From: Anaeramoeba flamelloides
Taxonomy: Eukaryota > Metamonada > Anaeramoebidae
NCBI GenBank assembly: GCA_027625915.1
Contig: JANTQA010000026.1
Span: forward strand, 8,641,001-8,705,000
DNA: 64,000 bases
Direction of reading: 5' to 3'
A program made the position numbers and the translations under genes. The notes beneath the pieces are model-generated. The model was not told the DNA's origin. It worked only from the letters and a program-made list of their open reading frames with translations, and made no database searches. This document shows positions 63,180 to 64,000 of this stretch, in pieces (within the stretch, counting starts at the first letter, position 1; every line of letters begins with the position of its first letter).

Positions 63180-63970
63180 TGTTCTTTTAAATCCTGAAAA
63201 CCCAAACAAAAGTCTTGATAAGTACCATCAAATGCTGTCAGATACCTAACGTTTTTTTTTTTTTTTGTTTTTTAAATTTTGAAAAACTTAACGAAAGTTT
63301 CCTAGGTTTTTTTTTTTAATTTTAAAAATAAACAGAAATTTATATAATTTTCAGCTTATTTCAAAAATAATAAAAAAAAAAAAAAAACTAATGGAAATGT
63401 CCCCCAGGTGTCTATGTTTTCCAGAATTCTATGGAATTGGGTAAAATCTTTGATTTTACCCAATTCTTTTAAATTTTGGCAAGCTTAACGAAAAGTGTCC
63501 GTAGATTGCTTATCTTTATCTGAGTTTTCTTTTTATTTTGAAAATCGATAGATTTTCGTTAGGTCTTTTCGAGGTTTTCTATTTATTTGTAAAGTGTTCT
63601 AGGTTTTTTTTACTTTTCGATTTTATTTGTCAAGTGTTCTAGGTTTTTTTTAATTTTTGAAATAAACAGAAAATTTTAATAAATTTTCGGTTTATTTCGA
63701 AAAGTAAAAAAAACCTAACTAAAATCTATCGATTTTCCAAATAAACAGAAAACTCAATAAAAACTAACCGCGATTTTCCAGAATTCAAAAGAATTGAGTA
63801 AAATATTTGATTTAACTCTATTCTTTTAAATCCTGGAATAATTAACGAAAAAATGTCCTAGGTTTTTTTTACTTTTCGAAATAAACCGAAAATTTATTAA
63901 AATTTTCTGTTTATTTCAAAAATTAAAAAAAACCGAACGGAAAATCAAAAAAAATTTTTTTTTTTTTTTC
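63180..63970. repeat. Serial-hairpin array, copy 7 (largest)
   Basis: At least six palindromic modules: B at about 63305-63400; A at 63420-63478 (CCAGAATTCTATGGAATTGG ... CCCAATTCTTTTAAATTTTGG); C, an outer stem GAAAATCGATAGATTTTCGT at 63538 paired with CTAAAATCTATCGATTTTCC at 63718, enclosing B at 63640-63715 (AGGTTTTTTTTAATTTTTGA ... AAAAGTAAAAAAAACCT); A at 63777-63838; B at 63862-63937. The phrase CAAGTGTTCTAGG and near variants act as linkers. It nearly reaches the window end and may continue beyond. Confidence 0.8.
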
Positions 63971-64000
63971 AAATTAAAGCAACAAACAATTCAATGATAA

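Noticed and set aside
1-64000. tRNA, rRNA or other classical RNA genes
   Set aside because: No GGTTCRANNCC B-box with a matching cloverleaf and no conserved rRNA stretch was seen on either strand by eye.

Overview
This 64-kb window is nuclear DNA of a very AT-rich, intron-bearing protist. Genes are spliced by GT-AG rules (donors mostly GTAAGT, GTATNN or GTAATT), the standard stop codons are used, and proteins carry K/E/N/S-rich low-complexity tracts. The family mix (RCC1-type 'BTK-binding-like' protein, FHA protein, Arp4, Mon1, importin alpha, PH and PH-like proteins) is general to eukaryotes. The AT content plus the RCC1-type family suggests an Anaeramoeba-like metamonad or an amoebozoan; this assignment is inference only.

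Layout: 1.7-2.2 kb, 5' part of an RCC1-like gene (minus). 5.9-7.0 kb, FHA-domain gene (minus). 8.0-10.7 kb, a decayed LINE (minus) cut by a serial-hairpin repeat and by a ~770-bp inverted-repeat element. 12.3-13.6 kb, Arp4/BAF53 (plus). 13.8-14.9 kb, two MITEs. 19.6-25.8 kb, a PH-domain gene (plus) that I model as five exons around a 4.4-kb intron full of foldback elements. 27.2-28.5 kb, more serial hairpins and a second LINE copy. 29.8-35.8 kb, a very large gene of repeated PH-like modules (minus). 36.2-38.4 kb, two copies of a TA-targeting MITE, one nested in a palindrome. 39.0-39.5 kb, a probable 81-residue two-exon gene (minus). 40.5-43.4 kb, a CH-like plus PH-like protein (plus). 46.8-51.2 kb, Mon1 (plus) with a 2.7-kb intron. 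51.8-53.2 kb, gene fragments. 54.4-61.9 kb, complete five-exon importin alpha (minus) whose 3.8-kb second intron holds four separate repeats. 62.1-64.0 kb, a pseudogene fragment and the largest serial-hairpin array.

The recognised genes are housekeeping functions: chromatin remodelling (Arp4), nuclear import (importin alpha), Rab7 activation on endosomes (Mon1), phosphoinositide or phosphopeptide reading (PH, FHA). They show no operon-like link. The striking content lies between and inside them: at least eight families of non-autonomous inverted-repeat elements and a family of arrays built only of palindromes joined by short GC-containing linkers. In two LINE copies such an array sits at the same point of the ORF. 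Two genes (Mon1, the PH gene) show a one-base frame break in an A or T run, which points to homopolymer errors in the assembly or to real decay.
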